Of a stretch of 64,000 nt of DNA, positions 33,240 to 44,269 are shown one piece after another (position 1 is the stretch's first letter; each line of letters begins with the position of its first letter). Under the pieces are notes generated by a model, which worked only from the letters and a program-made list of their open reading frames with translations, was not told where the DNA came from and searched no databases. The translations under genes and the position numbers were made by a program. The stretch lies in contig MU006091.1 in the NCBI GenBank assembly GCA_010093705.1, positions 1,549,038 to 1,613,037 of the forward strand. The letters run 5' to 3'. This DNA is from Patellaria atrata CBS 101060 (lineage: Eukaryota > Ascomycota > Dothideomycetes > Patellariales > Patellariaceae).

Positions 33240-34560
33240 CTTTCTTAGGTGATCCATTGAAATACCAGGACACTCATACAGTGCAGACGTTCGGGTCTTG
33301 TTCTTGCATGAAATATTCCCTCAATGGACTGGACAAGATCCCTTGAACAAAGATTGCGGTTACAATTCACGGTCACAGGCCCCTTTCCCGCCGTTGGCGC
33401 GCAAGGCTCATTTTCAGCCTTAAGGGTCTGAATTGAGGCAAGAACGGATTCTATTACTTCGTTGGCTGAAGTATTCAACCTCCTAGGTGTTACCATGTAC
33501 ACTTCTGGAATTCTTGACTCGTAATTTTACTCCTTTCTGGCAGTTCCGAACTCACTTTTGCCACTCAAAACGTCTCTCACCGTATGGGAGTTTAGCTACA
33601 CAGAATTCACTGGAAGGCATGATATACGGCTACAGGAACAATGCGCTGTCAGATGTTTACACGAGCATTACTGAATTACCGACTCCCCGTGGAGTAAATG
33701 AAGAGGTATACAAATTATGGTTCTAGGTTATTAGTAGGTGGTGTAATATGCGTTCTATACATGGGCTTATGGGTGTACAGTACAGGAATATTTTTATGCA
33801 TCCGCTATGGGCTATTGAGGCCTCCGTTTTCGCCTTTCCTCTTTCTTACTCGACGAACAGAATGACTCGTTTAAGCATTCCTTTTCAGGATGCTCCAAAC
33901 TATCTCTCCAATTCATGTGGAATTGTTCCAAGTCAAAGATTGCGCAAATCAAAGAGTAAGCTGTCCAATAAGTTCTGCCGAGGAGTATCAGCTGGACGAA
34001 ACCTATCCTAACGCGTCGTTCGTTCTCCAATCACCATCTGTCTCCAACTGAGAATAACTACCCCAGCCTTGGTTTGTAGCTCGTTGATTGAGGTTGCCGT
34101 GCGACCTTGAGGTCCGAGAAAATCACCAACTTTGTGTCTTCAGGCATGAGCCAAGTAGGAACCGGACGGTGGGAGATCCAATTCGTTCGCCGGCTGATAT
34201 TGTTCCTGCAAACCGTACCACGATTCCACTCCTTGAGCAACTGCCTTCATCTCCCATGCTGTACTCTACTCCATTCAGAACTGCCACTGTCCAACAGACT
34301 CTTCTATTCAGCCCCAATCATGCCAGCCCCTTTAGCGCACTCCAATGTATATTTCGCATCTGCACCACACCTCATCTTGTCAACTTGTTTGCCTTATTTT
34401 AGTATACGTTTGCCTATGCGGAGAGAAATCTGTAGAGTTCCGCGAGCAGGATTTTGACCTTGCAAGAAACTTGTACAATCCCAGATCAACCAACCGTATA
34501 CTACCAAAAGGTATTCATCTGGAAGGGACATACACGGTCACATTTTCACATGCGTAGCGC
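33240..34560. other. Gene-poor region
   Basis: About 1.3 kb with several frames of 60-100 codons that overlap on both strands and show no domain or consistent splice sites. One minus-strand frame (33245-33496) is mildly protein-like, but I cannot support it as a gene. Confidence 0.3.
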
Positions 34561-34600
34561 GTTCGCATGACAAGAACATTCTATCATTCTCAGAGACACC

Positions 34601-35148
34601 TCAGGCGATTGTGGCTAATGCGGGTCCCTGCAGATACTTCGAGATACTTTTACGAGGAAAAAGGTACAAAATCTCCTCAATCATCCATTCGCAGTCCTCC
34701 ATTTCGACGGCGTTACTTCCACCCATAGACCAGAATAAACCAAGAGCATGAACACCGGGTGCACTGTTAAACTCCCACTCCGGCATATTCGCGCCTTCAA
34801 TCAGCCTAGCCCACGCTTATGCTTATACGAGCACACCTTAGAATCTCACCCCTGAGCTTTACAATCGGTTTCCGCCCCAAATCCTCGTTATTTACAAAGC
34901 TATCTATCTTCTTCGTTACCTGCTCCACACTCTCCCTCACAACCCCCCCTGAGATACAAGTTCGAGCTAATAGTCGATCCGGACAGGTGCTCCCCAGCTC
35001 GAGCCCAGTTGCCATGGTAGGGTCAAACTCGGCCGTTACATTGAGATACGCTTCACCCTCGCTCGGTTTAAAATTCCGGTCGGAATCCGAAGTTTCGCGA
35101 TTGTCTTCACCGGAGACTTTGACTAGACATTGTTTTGCGCAGACATGG
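34601..35148 (-). pseudogene. Coding remnant of an unrecognised protein
   Basis: Minus-strand frames look protein-like but do not connect. One begins after a stop near 35148 and reads HVCAKQCLVKVSGEDNRETS, TAEFDPTMATGLELGSTCPD and VVRESVEQVTKKIDSFVNNE, closing at 34806. The other covers LIEGANMPEWEFNSAPGVHA, LGLFWSMGGSNAVEMEDCEW and ends at 34601. The gap between them (about 25 bp) is too short for an intron, so a frameshift is likely. No start codon fits the first part unless an upstream exon exists. No family recognised. Confidence 0.35.
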
Positions 35149-35589
35149 TTGACTCATTGCTTCGATGTAGTACAAACATCATATCGACTATTCATTCAGC
35201 TCACTTTGATAATCAATACAAGAAAGCATCAACAAACAACCTACAGATCAGCGACACCATTCCCTCAAAACGCGCTGAAAGCACGCAGACCACGTCAAAG
35301 CAGACAGATAACTCTCGAGCATTCATGTTGCGCAACACCAGATCAGCTTCAGAAGACCACACATCCTCATCCCCTCAGCTATCAGTATAATGGGCAACAT
35401 ACTACCCTTTAGGTACTTTGCTTTCCGTAATCGATACGAACAAGCAATATCCCCTTTCATCTAACAACGCGCAGATCCCCCACGGAACTCATCGAATTTC
35501 ACACCACAAACATCATTTAACACATTTTGCATATAAATCACGCTGTACCTGAAATCAGATATGATCTCTTACTCAATTCAAGTAATACT

Positions 35590-35930
35590 CTATTGCTGAT
35601 GTTTGGTTCTGAGAGGTCTACTAAGATTTATACCGCAAATATCGTCCCCCGCGTCCCTGTTTGGTCCTGAAAGGACTATTAAGATTGATACCGCATATTT
35701 GGACCCCGCCTCTCGAACATCTATCCTGTGCGATATATTTAGAATATCCGGTGCTCCTCTCTGATAGATATATGTCACATTCAGAATCGTATAGAATTCA
35801 GGATAGACCCAACCGCTGTAGAAGGTGATAAGGGGATTTACCATAGAATAGCAATGGTTGTAGATCTGATCATCGTTATCTCCTGAGCAGTGTAGGAAAG
35901 CAATAAGCACAAGAGAAACAAACTACCTGG
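35590..35930 (-). CDS. Possible small secreted protein exon with internal duplication
   Basis: A frame of just over 100 codons ending at 35590. It reads FVSLVLIAFLHCSGDNDDQI at its start, like the end of a signal peptide, immediately after a TAG that could be a splice acceptor, so a first exon with the ATG would lie upstream. Continuing: VNPLITFYSGWVYPEFYTIL and NVTYIYQRGAPDILNISHRI. The C-terminal part is built on a DNA duplication (see 35602). It contains several NxS/T sites. Without the first exon this stays tentative. Confidence 0.3.
35602..35717. repeat. Diverged tandem duplication, about 58 bp
   Basis: Two direct copies starting with TTTGGTTCTGAGAGG at 35602 and TTTGGTCCTGAAAGG at 35660 share about 75-80% identity with small indels. 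Both lie in the 3' part of the possible secreted-protein ORF, and because of the indels the two copies are read in different frames. Confidence 0.75.
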
Positions 35931-36349
35931 TAGGGACGCTGGAAGGTGAAAAAGGTGAAAGTAGGTAAGCGGGCTGCAAGCCAAAGCATACGAACAGTAC
36001 AGCGTTGAGGTTATGAGAATGGGGTTCTATGAATAGAAAGATCCACTTGGATAGAGCTGATATTGAAGGGCTGCGCCCAGATCATTCATCACATAGGAAA
36101 CAAGTTCAACATAGTATTTGATTCGAGTTGATCTATTAATCTCATCCGCAATTTCTATATCTCGCAGTATGAGAATCCATGCATTCACGCCATGACCTGC
36201 CTCCTACTGCCGATCTAATAGCCCAGACGCCACGCAATGCAAAATCCCACCAACACCTCTTTGCCCGCCCGAAGCCTCACAATGCATCAGCACCGTCTCT
36301 AGTAGAGAAGCTATAGACAAGTAAGCATCAGACCGAGAAGTGAGAGCGC
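35931..36349. other. Intergenic region downstream of UFD1
   Basis: About 420 bp; nothing recognised. Confidence 0.35.
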
Positions 36350-37503
36350 TCATTTCCCATCCTTCCTCTTCCTCAGCGTGTTCCCCTGGCCTTGGAAATG
36401 GACTTTCTCCTCACTCTCCGCAGCCTCCCCTTTCTTCCTGAGCGGGGTGATCTCGTAGCCCAAAAACAGCTTCCCAGGTGGCAATCTCAGGGGCTGCGGT
36501 CCTGCTCTCCGCACCTGCGTCCTTATCTGCTCTGATGGCGAATTGGTAGACTGTCCTGCCACTGGTGTTGAGGCCTGGGGTGTCGATGTCTTGGACCCCT
36601 TTTTGTTCAACTTGTGACCCGCGGACAGGAAATGGGAGGAGACTGCCTGGGCGCCGGAACCGGGGGCTGTAGAGTTGGGAGCGATGGCAGCATAGTTGAT
36701 AGCCGCGGCCATTGTTCCATGTGGGTGCATCATTCCGGACTGTCCCGCTAAACCACCCGTCGCGGAGCGCGGTGTGCTTGTCCCTGAGGCCGCTTTTCTG
36801 CGCGCCACTTCTTCGTCATAACCGACGGGGGCCTCGAAGTCGACGCTCAGATCGGTCTCGATGGTACAGATCGCGTTAGCCGGGTTTGCAGGTTTTACAT
36901 CCTTGACTGCGACGGAGTAGGTGTTGTCGTTGTAGGCGAAGGTGAAGATATCGCCGACGGTAAGGCAGGAAAAGTTGCGGAACGCAGTCTCGAGGACGGC
37001 TTTCGGATCACTGATCTCCAAAAAACTTGTATCTTGCGGTTGAAGCTTGATGAAACTACCGAGTGGTAGGTCCGTCGAGAGAATCTGGACTAGATCTCCT
37101 GGCTCTAGGCCTAGCGTCTGCATGAGCCAGTATGGGAGGTATATCTTGCCCTCTTCCGCGATGAATTCTAGCACCCCCGCGTGCGTTGTTTTCGACGCTT
37201 TGCCGTTGCGGAGTTCGAATAGCATGGGATAGGTTATGTGGAGCCGGGTTAGTTTGTCCAGGGCGGAGGGTGGCATGAATACTTTGCCGCCGTGGTTTGC
37301 TGAGGGGCGGTCGGGACCGGGGAGCATGGCGATGGGATAGCAGCGGAGGTACTCGTCGAAGCGACGAGGGGGACGGGACGAGCGGTGCATCATACTCCGA
37401 TAGTGGTCATCGTCGTCGTAGTAATTTGCATTGTAAGAGAACTGAGGAGGGTTAGGGTAGAAAGACAGGGTGGGAAGGAGGGAATTGTGATCGGACTTAC
37501 CAT
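36350..37503 (-). CDS. UFD1: Ubiquitin fusion degradation protein 1 (Ufd1)
   Basis: Partner of Npl4 in the Cdc48/p97 cofactor that extracts ubiquitinated proteins in ERAD and elsewhere. Exon 2 37441-36350 encodes nearly everything: FSYNANYYDDDDHYRS, then the Ufd1 double-psi barrel (RRFDEYLRCYPIAML; GGKVFMPPSALDKLTRLHIT; YPMLFELRNGKASKTTHAGV; EGKIYLPYWLMQTLGLEPGD; SFIKLQPQDTSFLEISDPKA), and a disordered tail with FLGYEITPLRKKGE, a likely Npl4/Cdc48-binding segment. Exon 1 appears to be just the ATG at 37503-37501 followed immediately by GTAAGT, with a CTCAG acceptor 59 bp on; phases agree and the protein is 364 residues. If this splice is wrong, translation would begin at MMHRSSRPPRR, losing about 16 residues. 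Divergent from LIN1. Confidence 0.94.
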
Positions 37504-38205
37504 GATAAAGGTAGGAGGAAGGAGCGAGTCCTTCTTTGTTTGTGTGAGGAGAGTATTAAGGAACAAGAATGAGGTGGGTTTGAGTATAAGTAGTGTAGAG
37601 ATTGAGTTAAACAAGGTAAGCTTTTGAATTCGTGGCGGCTGCGTATCTTAACGGCACAACGGGTATGTTCTCTGGTTTAGAATCACATAAATCGGTATGA
37701 AGTCACTCAAATTCGTTATAGTAATCAACTTTGAAATTCACAACTCTATGCGTTTGAGACTCAATATAATATTTCCAGTTTAATTGGGATGAAGCTTCAT
37801 TAAACGTCATTTAGGTAGCGAGTAGTTGGTCCGGTTAATTATCGGCTTCCCCTCAAGAGTTATTGCAGATGTTAAACCCTTCCTTTTCGTCAGTTCTTTC
37901 GTCTGATCTATCAAAACCAAGGCAACTCAGTAGAAGAATCTAATTTTTGGGACCATACACTTCTTTTAGTGATAAATGCCAGATCGGTTGACATCAAGGC
38001 TACACACAATAAAGGTAGCTGATCTCGGACCGTGGTAAAGCACTCTTGGGAGCGGTTCAACTTATCATAAAGTACGAATTCCATGTTCTAAGAGGGACAG
38101 TTCAAGTTCGACGTAATAAATAGCATCCTACCAGTATACATATCTTAGCAATTCGCTCATCCCGTCTGACGTTTCCAACCCACTACCTTGATCTCAGTCA
38201 AGACT
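37504..38205. promoter_or_regulatory. Divergent promoter region UFD1 / LIN1
   Basis: About 700 bp between the two starts; AT-rich, no ORF of note. Confidence 0.4.
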
Positions 38206-39477
38206 ATGATGTCTGCAAAACGAGGAGGGGGTCCCTTTTCATACGCTGGGGATGAGAGCTCCGAACCGTCCAGCAAAAAGTTACGGTTCGATACAAGAAA
38301 TCCGTCAACGCTAGCAGCAGATGCCGCAGAAGAGGATGCAATCCTTGAGCTGGATGAGATCGGCAAAGGTGCTCAGACCAAACGAAATGCAGTCAAAATC
38401 GATGGCTATGAGTCGGACAGCTCCACGGAAAATTTCGATCAGAGAGCTGACGACAAGGCGCGGGCGGCGAAAGCAGCAACACGGCAGAAATCCAAGGAAG
38501 AAGATGAAGGTGACATGTTTGCGGACCTAGACGATGAATTTGCGGATGGCGATGATGATGAAGATTTATCACGGGAGGGGAAACAAAAGAAGTCGGTGAA
38601 GTTTCTAGATGAGGATGAGATCGAAGGCCAGGTTTCCAATTCTAAATCCGGTGGCCATGTTTCAGCCGATTTCACTGGGAAAGGGAAAGAGCGCAAGTAC
38701 GACGATACGGATTCATCTAGTGATAGCGGTGGAGATGAAGGTCGGGACCGAATCGATAGCGATATGGATGAAGAGATTGGCGCAGGGGGAAAGAAGAAGC
38801 ACGCGCCCAAGCTGGACGCATTTAACATGAAAAATGAGAATGAAGAGGGACGTTTCGATGAGCACGGGAATTATGTGAGGAAGGCTGTAGATCCGGATGC
38901 CGTTCATGACCGCTGGCTAGAAGGGATTACGAAAAGGGATATGAAGAAGGCCAAAGAGGCCCAAGAGCGTCGAGAAGACGAACAGCGGAGGAAAAACAAA
39001 GAAAACGATGCGCTCCTGACTTCTGACTTATTGGCGGCCCTGATTCCACGACTGAAGAAAACCGAGACACCTATGGAAGCTTTGCAGCGTCTAGAGAAGA
39101 GTAAGCCTAAGCGAAAACCAAAACAACGGTCGGATATGGATCCACAAACCTTAGCGGACGCAAAAGTGGCTACAGACGCGATCAACGCCATTTGTGATGC
39201 TGCGAACGGTCTTATTCACAAGGGTTTTCCCAACGTCTACGATGAACCTCGCGAGAAGCTCACCAGAATCTACGCTCAGGAAAATGATAGTCCATGGGAA
39301 GACCCGCTAAAAAATTGGGAATACCGCCCTGTGGAGGGTGGTGGCCAAATACATGGTCCCTACGATAGTAAGACAATGCAAGCGTGGAGTGATGCCGGTT
39401 ACTTTGCTGAAGGAACTGCCCAGTTTCGCGAAGCTGGGGATGTACCTTGGCTGTGGGAGGTTGATGATTTTGAATAG
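38206..39477 (+). CDS. LIN1: GYF-domain protein Lin1 / CD2BP2 homologue
   Basis: U5 snRNP-associated GYF protein; the yeast Lin1 and human CD2BP2/U5-52K homologues bind Prp6 and Dib1. Single exon, 423 residues from the first ATG at 38206 (a second is at 38209). Family landmarks: an early SSKKLRFDTRNPS, a long acidic region (MFADLDDEFADGDDDEDLSR), then KLDAFNMKNENEEGRFDEHG and NYVRKAVDPDAVHDRWLEGI, and the C-terminal GYF domain with WEYRPVEGGGQIHGPYDSKT, MQAWSDAGYF. In the canonical GPY...W..GYF signature every key residue is present. Nuclear by inference. Confidence 0.95.
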   Translation: MMSAKRGGGPFSYAGDESSEPSSKKLRFDTRNPSTLAADAAEEDAILELDEIGKGAQTKRNAVKIDGYESDSSTENFDQRADDKARAAKAATRQKSKEEDEGDMFADLDDEFADGDDDEDLSREGKQKKSVKFLDEDEIEGQVSNSKSGGHVSADFTGKGKERKYDDTDSSSDSGGDEGRDRIDSDMDEEIGAGGKKKHAPKLDAFNMKNENEEGRFDEHGNYVRKAVDPDAVHDRWLEGITKRDMKKAKEAQERREDEQRRKNKENDALLTSDLLAALIPRLKKTETPMEALQRLEKSKPKRKPKQRSDMDPQTLADAKVATDAINAICDAANGLIHKGFPNVYDEPREKLTRIYAQENDSPWEDPLKNWEYRPVEGGGQIHGPYDSKTMQAWSDAGYFAEGTAQFREAGDVPWLWEVDDFE

Positions 39478-39869
39478 ATACATGTACGATGTGAGTTGGA
39501 GTTATGGTGATAGTGTTAGTGGGAATTTAGGCAGGGTGGTAGTCCACATTTGGAGCCGATTGAAGGTATTTAGATGTAAGTCACATTTCGATGGCTTCAT
39601 AAACAGCTACATAATCCAATCCCCAACGTCTATTAGTCAGTCTTCAATGAGTTCTATATTTACCTAATATTGGGGTTATATCCTTTTAGAAGCATAGGTA
39701 AGGAAACATTGATCCTTACGGTGAAAACTTTCTATCATTCGTGTATTTTCACAGTATGGGCGTCAAGTTGCGATTTCATACGCACAGCCAATGGACAGTT
39801 AACAGTCAATTATTGCTTCTATTCTAATCCCATGCTCCAACACCATATATCGGAATGAAAGTGAAGAAT

Positions 39870-40094
39870 TCATCTACTAATGATGTCAGTACGAGAGTCC
39901 TGTACAATAAGACGGAGGAGTAAGCCACCCACCTGGGCACCAAATGTGCGCCAGAAAGTGCCTATGGAGGCAAAGGACATCGCGGCGAGGGAATTGATTT
40001 TATACAGTTTCTGCACAGTTCATAGACACCGTTAGTCCTATTTCTGAAAGGGTGTTGCAAACCGTCTTTTCCGTACCTTTTCGCTCTGCTCCAT
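39870..40094 (-). CDS. Possible 52-residue small membrane protein
   Basis: Exon 1 40094-40077 (MEQSEK) joined over a 66-bp intron (CTAAC branch point, TGTGCAG acceptor, weak GTACGG donor) to exon 2 40010-39870, which reads KLYKINSLAAMSFASIGTFW, RTFGAQVGGLLLRLIVQDSR and TDIISR before TGA. Both exons are in phase 0. The hydrophobic middle suggests a small mitochondrial or ER membrane protein, but I recognise no family. The intron length and branch point fit the other genes here; it could still be chance. Confidence 0.3.
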
Positions 40095-41525
40095 GGATTG
40101 AGCGCTTGTCGCGCCCTTACTCCCCATAGAAACACTTATCCAGCGTTCTACTGGGAGTACCCTTGCGGGTACGATCCCAAAACCACACTTCGATACGGTA
40201 TTTGAGCTTCCTAAACGCGCGTCTGAGGCCCATTGTTGCGGCCTGATTGTAGGGGATGCTTTGGATTACGCACAAGAGTAAGCTTTTGTCCTCTAATCCA
40301 CAGTATCGGTTGCAGAATGTCTTGTACAGCTACTTGCTCACTTACTGATTGATATGAATGTTTTTTGTTGGAGAATCTGAGCTTGTTGACAAGCTCTGTG
40401 AATGTGATGTGTGTTGTGGTGAGAGGGAGAGAAATGGGTAGGTTTGAGGAATGGTTTGGAGCAGTCGAAATTTATTCAAACGGATTGATCCTTTACGTCG
40501 CTTCAGCAACCCCTTTTGAATTTTCAGTAAGCCTCAGGGTGCCTTTGGTTTCTCCAGTTTAGTCACGCGCCTCTTACACTCCTATGTTTCAGCTTCAATT
40601 CCACTTCGATTTACTTCAGATATATCTATCAGAATATCTGGCTGAATAACACGGACTATCTACATCTTCAGATAGTATTCAGAACCGAAAGTCTATAAGG
40701 CATCTTACTTCTTTCATATTATGTAGTTAGGTTACCCTAAACCTAGAGATTGCATATAGCTCTTCAATTCTTGAGCTGGCTCACCTTACCCTACTACTCA
40801 TACCTTGCTTAACTCCCTTTCACAAAGGAACTCAAGACTTCAATATTTTATTTACAGCTATTTCAGACCAAACATCCTACTAGGGTGTACTGCGGACGTC
40901 TTCCATGGCTCTTCGATGCACATCTAAGTGTTGGATGACCATGGAAAATCATTATAGAAACCTCTGTTCTATTAAAAAGTCAGTACTTCTGGCATACTGA
41001 ACCTGTGTCATGAAATAGCAATTGGATACTGCCAACTATTGCCTCGTAGATGATTCCCGGGCGTAGGTGAGGGAATCCACAAAGAGCAACTTACGGGTAC
41101 AATTGATTTGTCCTTCTGACTAACTGAATCAACAGCCGTCCGCCCGCCTCAAAGGCAAGAGCCCCATGAAAGTTTAGCTCGATTCTCAACTGCAAGCCAA
41201 GGTATTCGGCAAACGGGCTAGCTTCGTTATATTTATTTACCTCTACCAACCCTTCCGTTGACGCGTCTTTGCAATCTTCGAAAACCTCTCAACAACAACT
41301 GTAAATTATGATCCACGATGGTGTACTGGAAACTCATAGCTTGAATCGGTGCTTTCATACCTGAATTTTAAGTCACCTCCGTATTGTGAGTCATGCCTAC
41401 TGATACTCTCATTCAAAGAACGTCAGCCATCATAATTACTGACACACATCAACCTGGTTGCAACTATGGATGAACAGAATCATTTCTTGCCGACGCATGG
41501 GCTTTTTCCCTCACTATCTCCGATT
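40095..41525. other. Gene-poor region
   Basis: About 1.4 kb, AT-rich. Apart from a 38-codon basic minus-strand ORF near 40231 (MGLRRAFRKLKYRIEVWFWD), nothing coding was seen. Confidence 0.3.
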
Positions 41526-41526
41526 A

Positions 41527-41805
41527 CATGGAGACGTTTATGACGCTCAGCACTTGTAGGACACCGTAAAGGACGAAGCTTACTACGCATGGTGGTGAAC
41601 TGGAAGAGTTCTAAATACGAACTAAACCATAAGATGGGCACGAACATGACGCACAACATATGTACAACACCTGGAAACACAGACGAGGCCATAGACATGT
41701 ACATGATAATCAGCACATGTATGACACAGTAAAGGACGAGGCTTACCTGCGTACGGTTATCCCACCCTTATGGATCCCGGAATACATTGTAAGTAGTGTG
41801 TCAAT
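41527..41805 (+). repeat. Two diverged copies of a coding-like repeat
   Basis: Two direct copies of about 65 bp, near 41527-41592 and 41691-41757, share CATGGAGAC/CATAGACAT, CAGCAC(T/A)TGTA and ACA(C/A)(C/A)GTAAAGGACGA(A/G)GCTTAC. In one frame both encode the same idea: YDAQHL then DTVKDEAYYAWW in the first (with a stop between), and HDNQHMYDTVKDEAYLRTVI in the second, which continues as PPLWIPEYI to a GTAAGT. This suggests a decayed gene with internal repeats. Confidence 0.45.
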
Positions 41806-41809
41806 GTCC

Positions 41810-44250
41810 TTTTACTATAACACCAACTCTAACAAGAGAACAGTTCTTCATCATTATCTGTGACGGTTCCCGAAAAGCGCTAGTGCTGAATTTGAACCCG
41901 TCGTCATGGATCTTGGCACGTCTTTGGGACTCATAAAACCAATGGAGAAATTGGAGAAGAGCTTGGGCTGGATTGGACCTCGTCATCATGGATTGCGATA
42001 CATATTCGGAGCTCTTGCTTACCACAAAATCAACAGACCACTCACGACGGGGAGAAGAATAAGTAGGAGATTCCTATCATTGCGGATTTGTGATGTCGAG
42101 GGTACCCTCGAGGGAATCCACCAGTGTTCATAGCTAAGTATGGGCAGAAAGTTAACACAACACAGTACGAATATTCGTCAACCCACTTCAGCTCTCTACC
42201 GATGCATAACGAGTGTTGGCGCTGGACGCCAGCTTTCCCATCACAGGATGATTTGGCTTAGACGGACTGTGGTGGGTCACTGAATGTCTATCAGATCAAT
42301 TGTACTGAGGTTCACGAAGAAACATATAGTCGAAGTGAGGAAAGCCTGAAGTTAAAACAAATAAAACGGTGTAAAGGTGCTCTTGATAACTAGCTATGTG
42401 GCTCGGTGAAGTCTTAAACATTAAAATTAGCCACCTCTGATGCTGCTATGCTCTTTGGGACCGCAACTCCACAAAACATTGGTACCCGCAGTAATAGCCC
42501 GTCAGGAAATACCTCAAGTCACTTTCCATGTCCAGTCATCCACGCTGCTATCCACAATACTCTACTGCAAATATTGTTCCCTCCCGTTAATGGATGCTTC
42601 CGTAGGTATCAGTCCCATTCTAAGCAACCAAACTGCAAAGCGGGCACTGGAATAACACGACACGACTAGATACACAGGGCTGAAAGGCACACTACCTGGC
42701 TCAGGAGAACGGACAGTCGCATGCTGGTTTCGACACACGCGGATGAAGTAAATGTCTTACGATAGGTATGTGGCCCGACTTTTCCACCATATTCAGTCAC
42801 AGCATATAAGGTGTAAGTCCCTAGTTCTAAGATGTCCCGTCTGTCCCTGGAAGTTAGTCTTCATAGCCGCTAACCCAACATGTTAATTAGTAGGATAAGG
42901 AGCAGCATATCAACAGTCCATTGGTGTATTGATTGATCTCGGTCGTGTGGTGATAGTGAAGCGGATAACTGGAAATGTGGACGGGCTGGTGACGGTCGGG
43001 TAGTTAGCACAGCAACAGGATTTGCAATGGAAGTAATGAAAGGAGTATTATTGAAGCTTCCTCCCTATTTCTTCGGTCAAGGACGCTCTTTCCAAAAGTG
43101 CAATTGATTGATATTAATTTTGCTCAGCCCTAAGGCACTCGTGAAATTTGGTGTTCTGACTCCTGACTCCTTGCCAGTGATTACGTAAGATAGGGGTAAT
43201 AGGGGTTGCTCCCTCCCCCTCACACCCACGAAATATTGGTTTCTTATTTTTCTGTTTCTGAATTGCGTGCACACTCGTGATGAGGCTTGGGGGAGCACAT
43301 AAGGTACGGCACAATCAAGTTCAAGGTATCTTCTGCTCACAAACATCCAATAAGTAAGGGGGGTCGAGACCAGGAAGAGGGAGAATGTTCACTGTAGAGG
43401 ATTGAGATGAAGAGGGTTTGCGTATTATATCTACTTGTTATTCTCATCTTTGACCCCATCTGAAGGGTCGCAGTTTGACAGACGGATGCGCTTAGAGAGT
43501 GGCAGCTGTCACTCTCTGGGTTGACGCTGGAAAAAACCTTATTGTAACTTCAAGATTCGTATGACAACATTCATCGCTACCTCTGTGATAGTAACTCTAG
43601 AATACTGTAAGTTGATCACAGCTGTAGATGTGATGGACCAAGTAGTATGAACAGTTCAAAACTGTGGAAATGCGTGGATCCCGTAGCGCTCATCTCCTAC
43701 CTGATCTTCTCCGGAATCAAGCCTGATTTCTTGCTAGCTGGCCGCATGGTCAACAAGCAGGGTTGGGTATTCTATAGAGGTCAGGTGTAAGCTTTAGGTG
43801 AATATTCATGCATAGAATGCCATAGAACTCGGAACTCTCTGCCCCGAACTGTCGGTGAGCGCCTAGGCAGAAGTCTGGGTGTCAACATAAATACCTGCCC
43901 CCCCTCGCTCTCTTTTCTCTTTTCTTTTTCCTTCATCAAAGGTTTCCCGTGAGCCAAGTTGATTGCCTTGTCGCCGTCCTGGCTCACTTAGGTGTGGAGC
44001 TATTCATTCGGGGGGTGTTCCTCTTGTGGTATGTTCATAATAAATGCTCTTCCTACGTGATTTGTTTGTGATCTGATGAAGACAGATATTGCCATGAATG
44101 GTAATGTTCCCAATGATCATCCCTCAAACAATCATGCATCCAACCATTACCCTTCAAACACTCACACCATACCTGTCAGATTACACTAGCTATGGTATCA
44201 TCAACTCAAAATGTATCACTATTATATTTACTAATTCTCACCATCCACAC
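41810..44250. other. Gene-poor region
   Basis: About 2.4 kb. A 73-codon ATG ORF at 42448-42669 (MLFGTATPQNIGTRSNSPSG) has no recognisable domain. Other frames overlap on both strands without support. Confidence 0.3.
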
Positions 44251-44269
44251 CATCATTCCTTTTCTCCCT

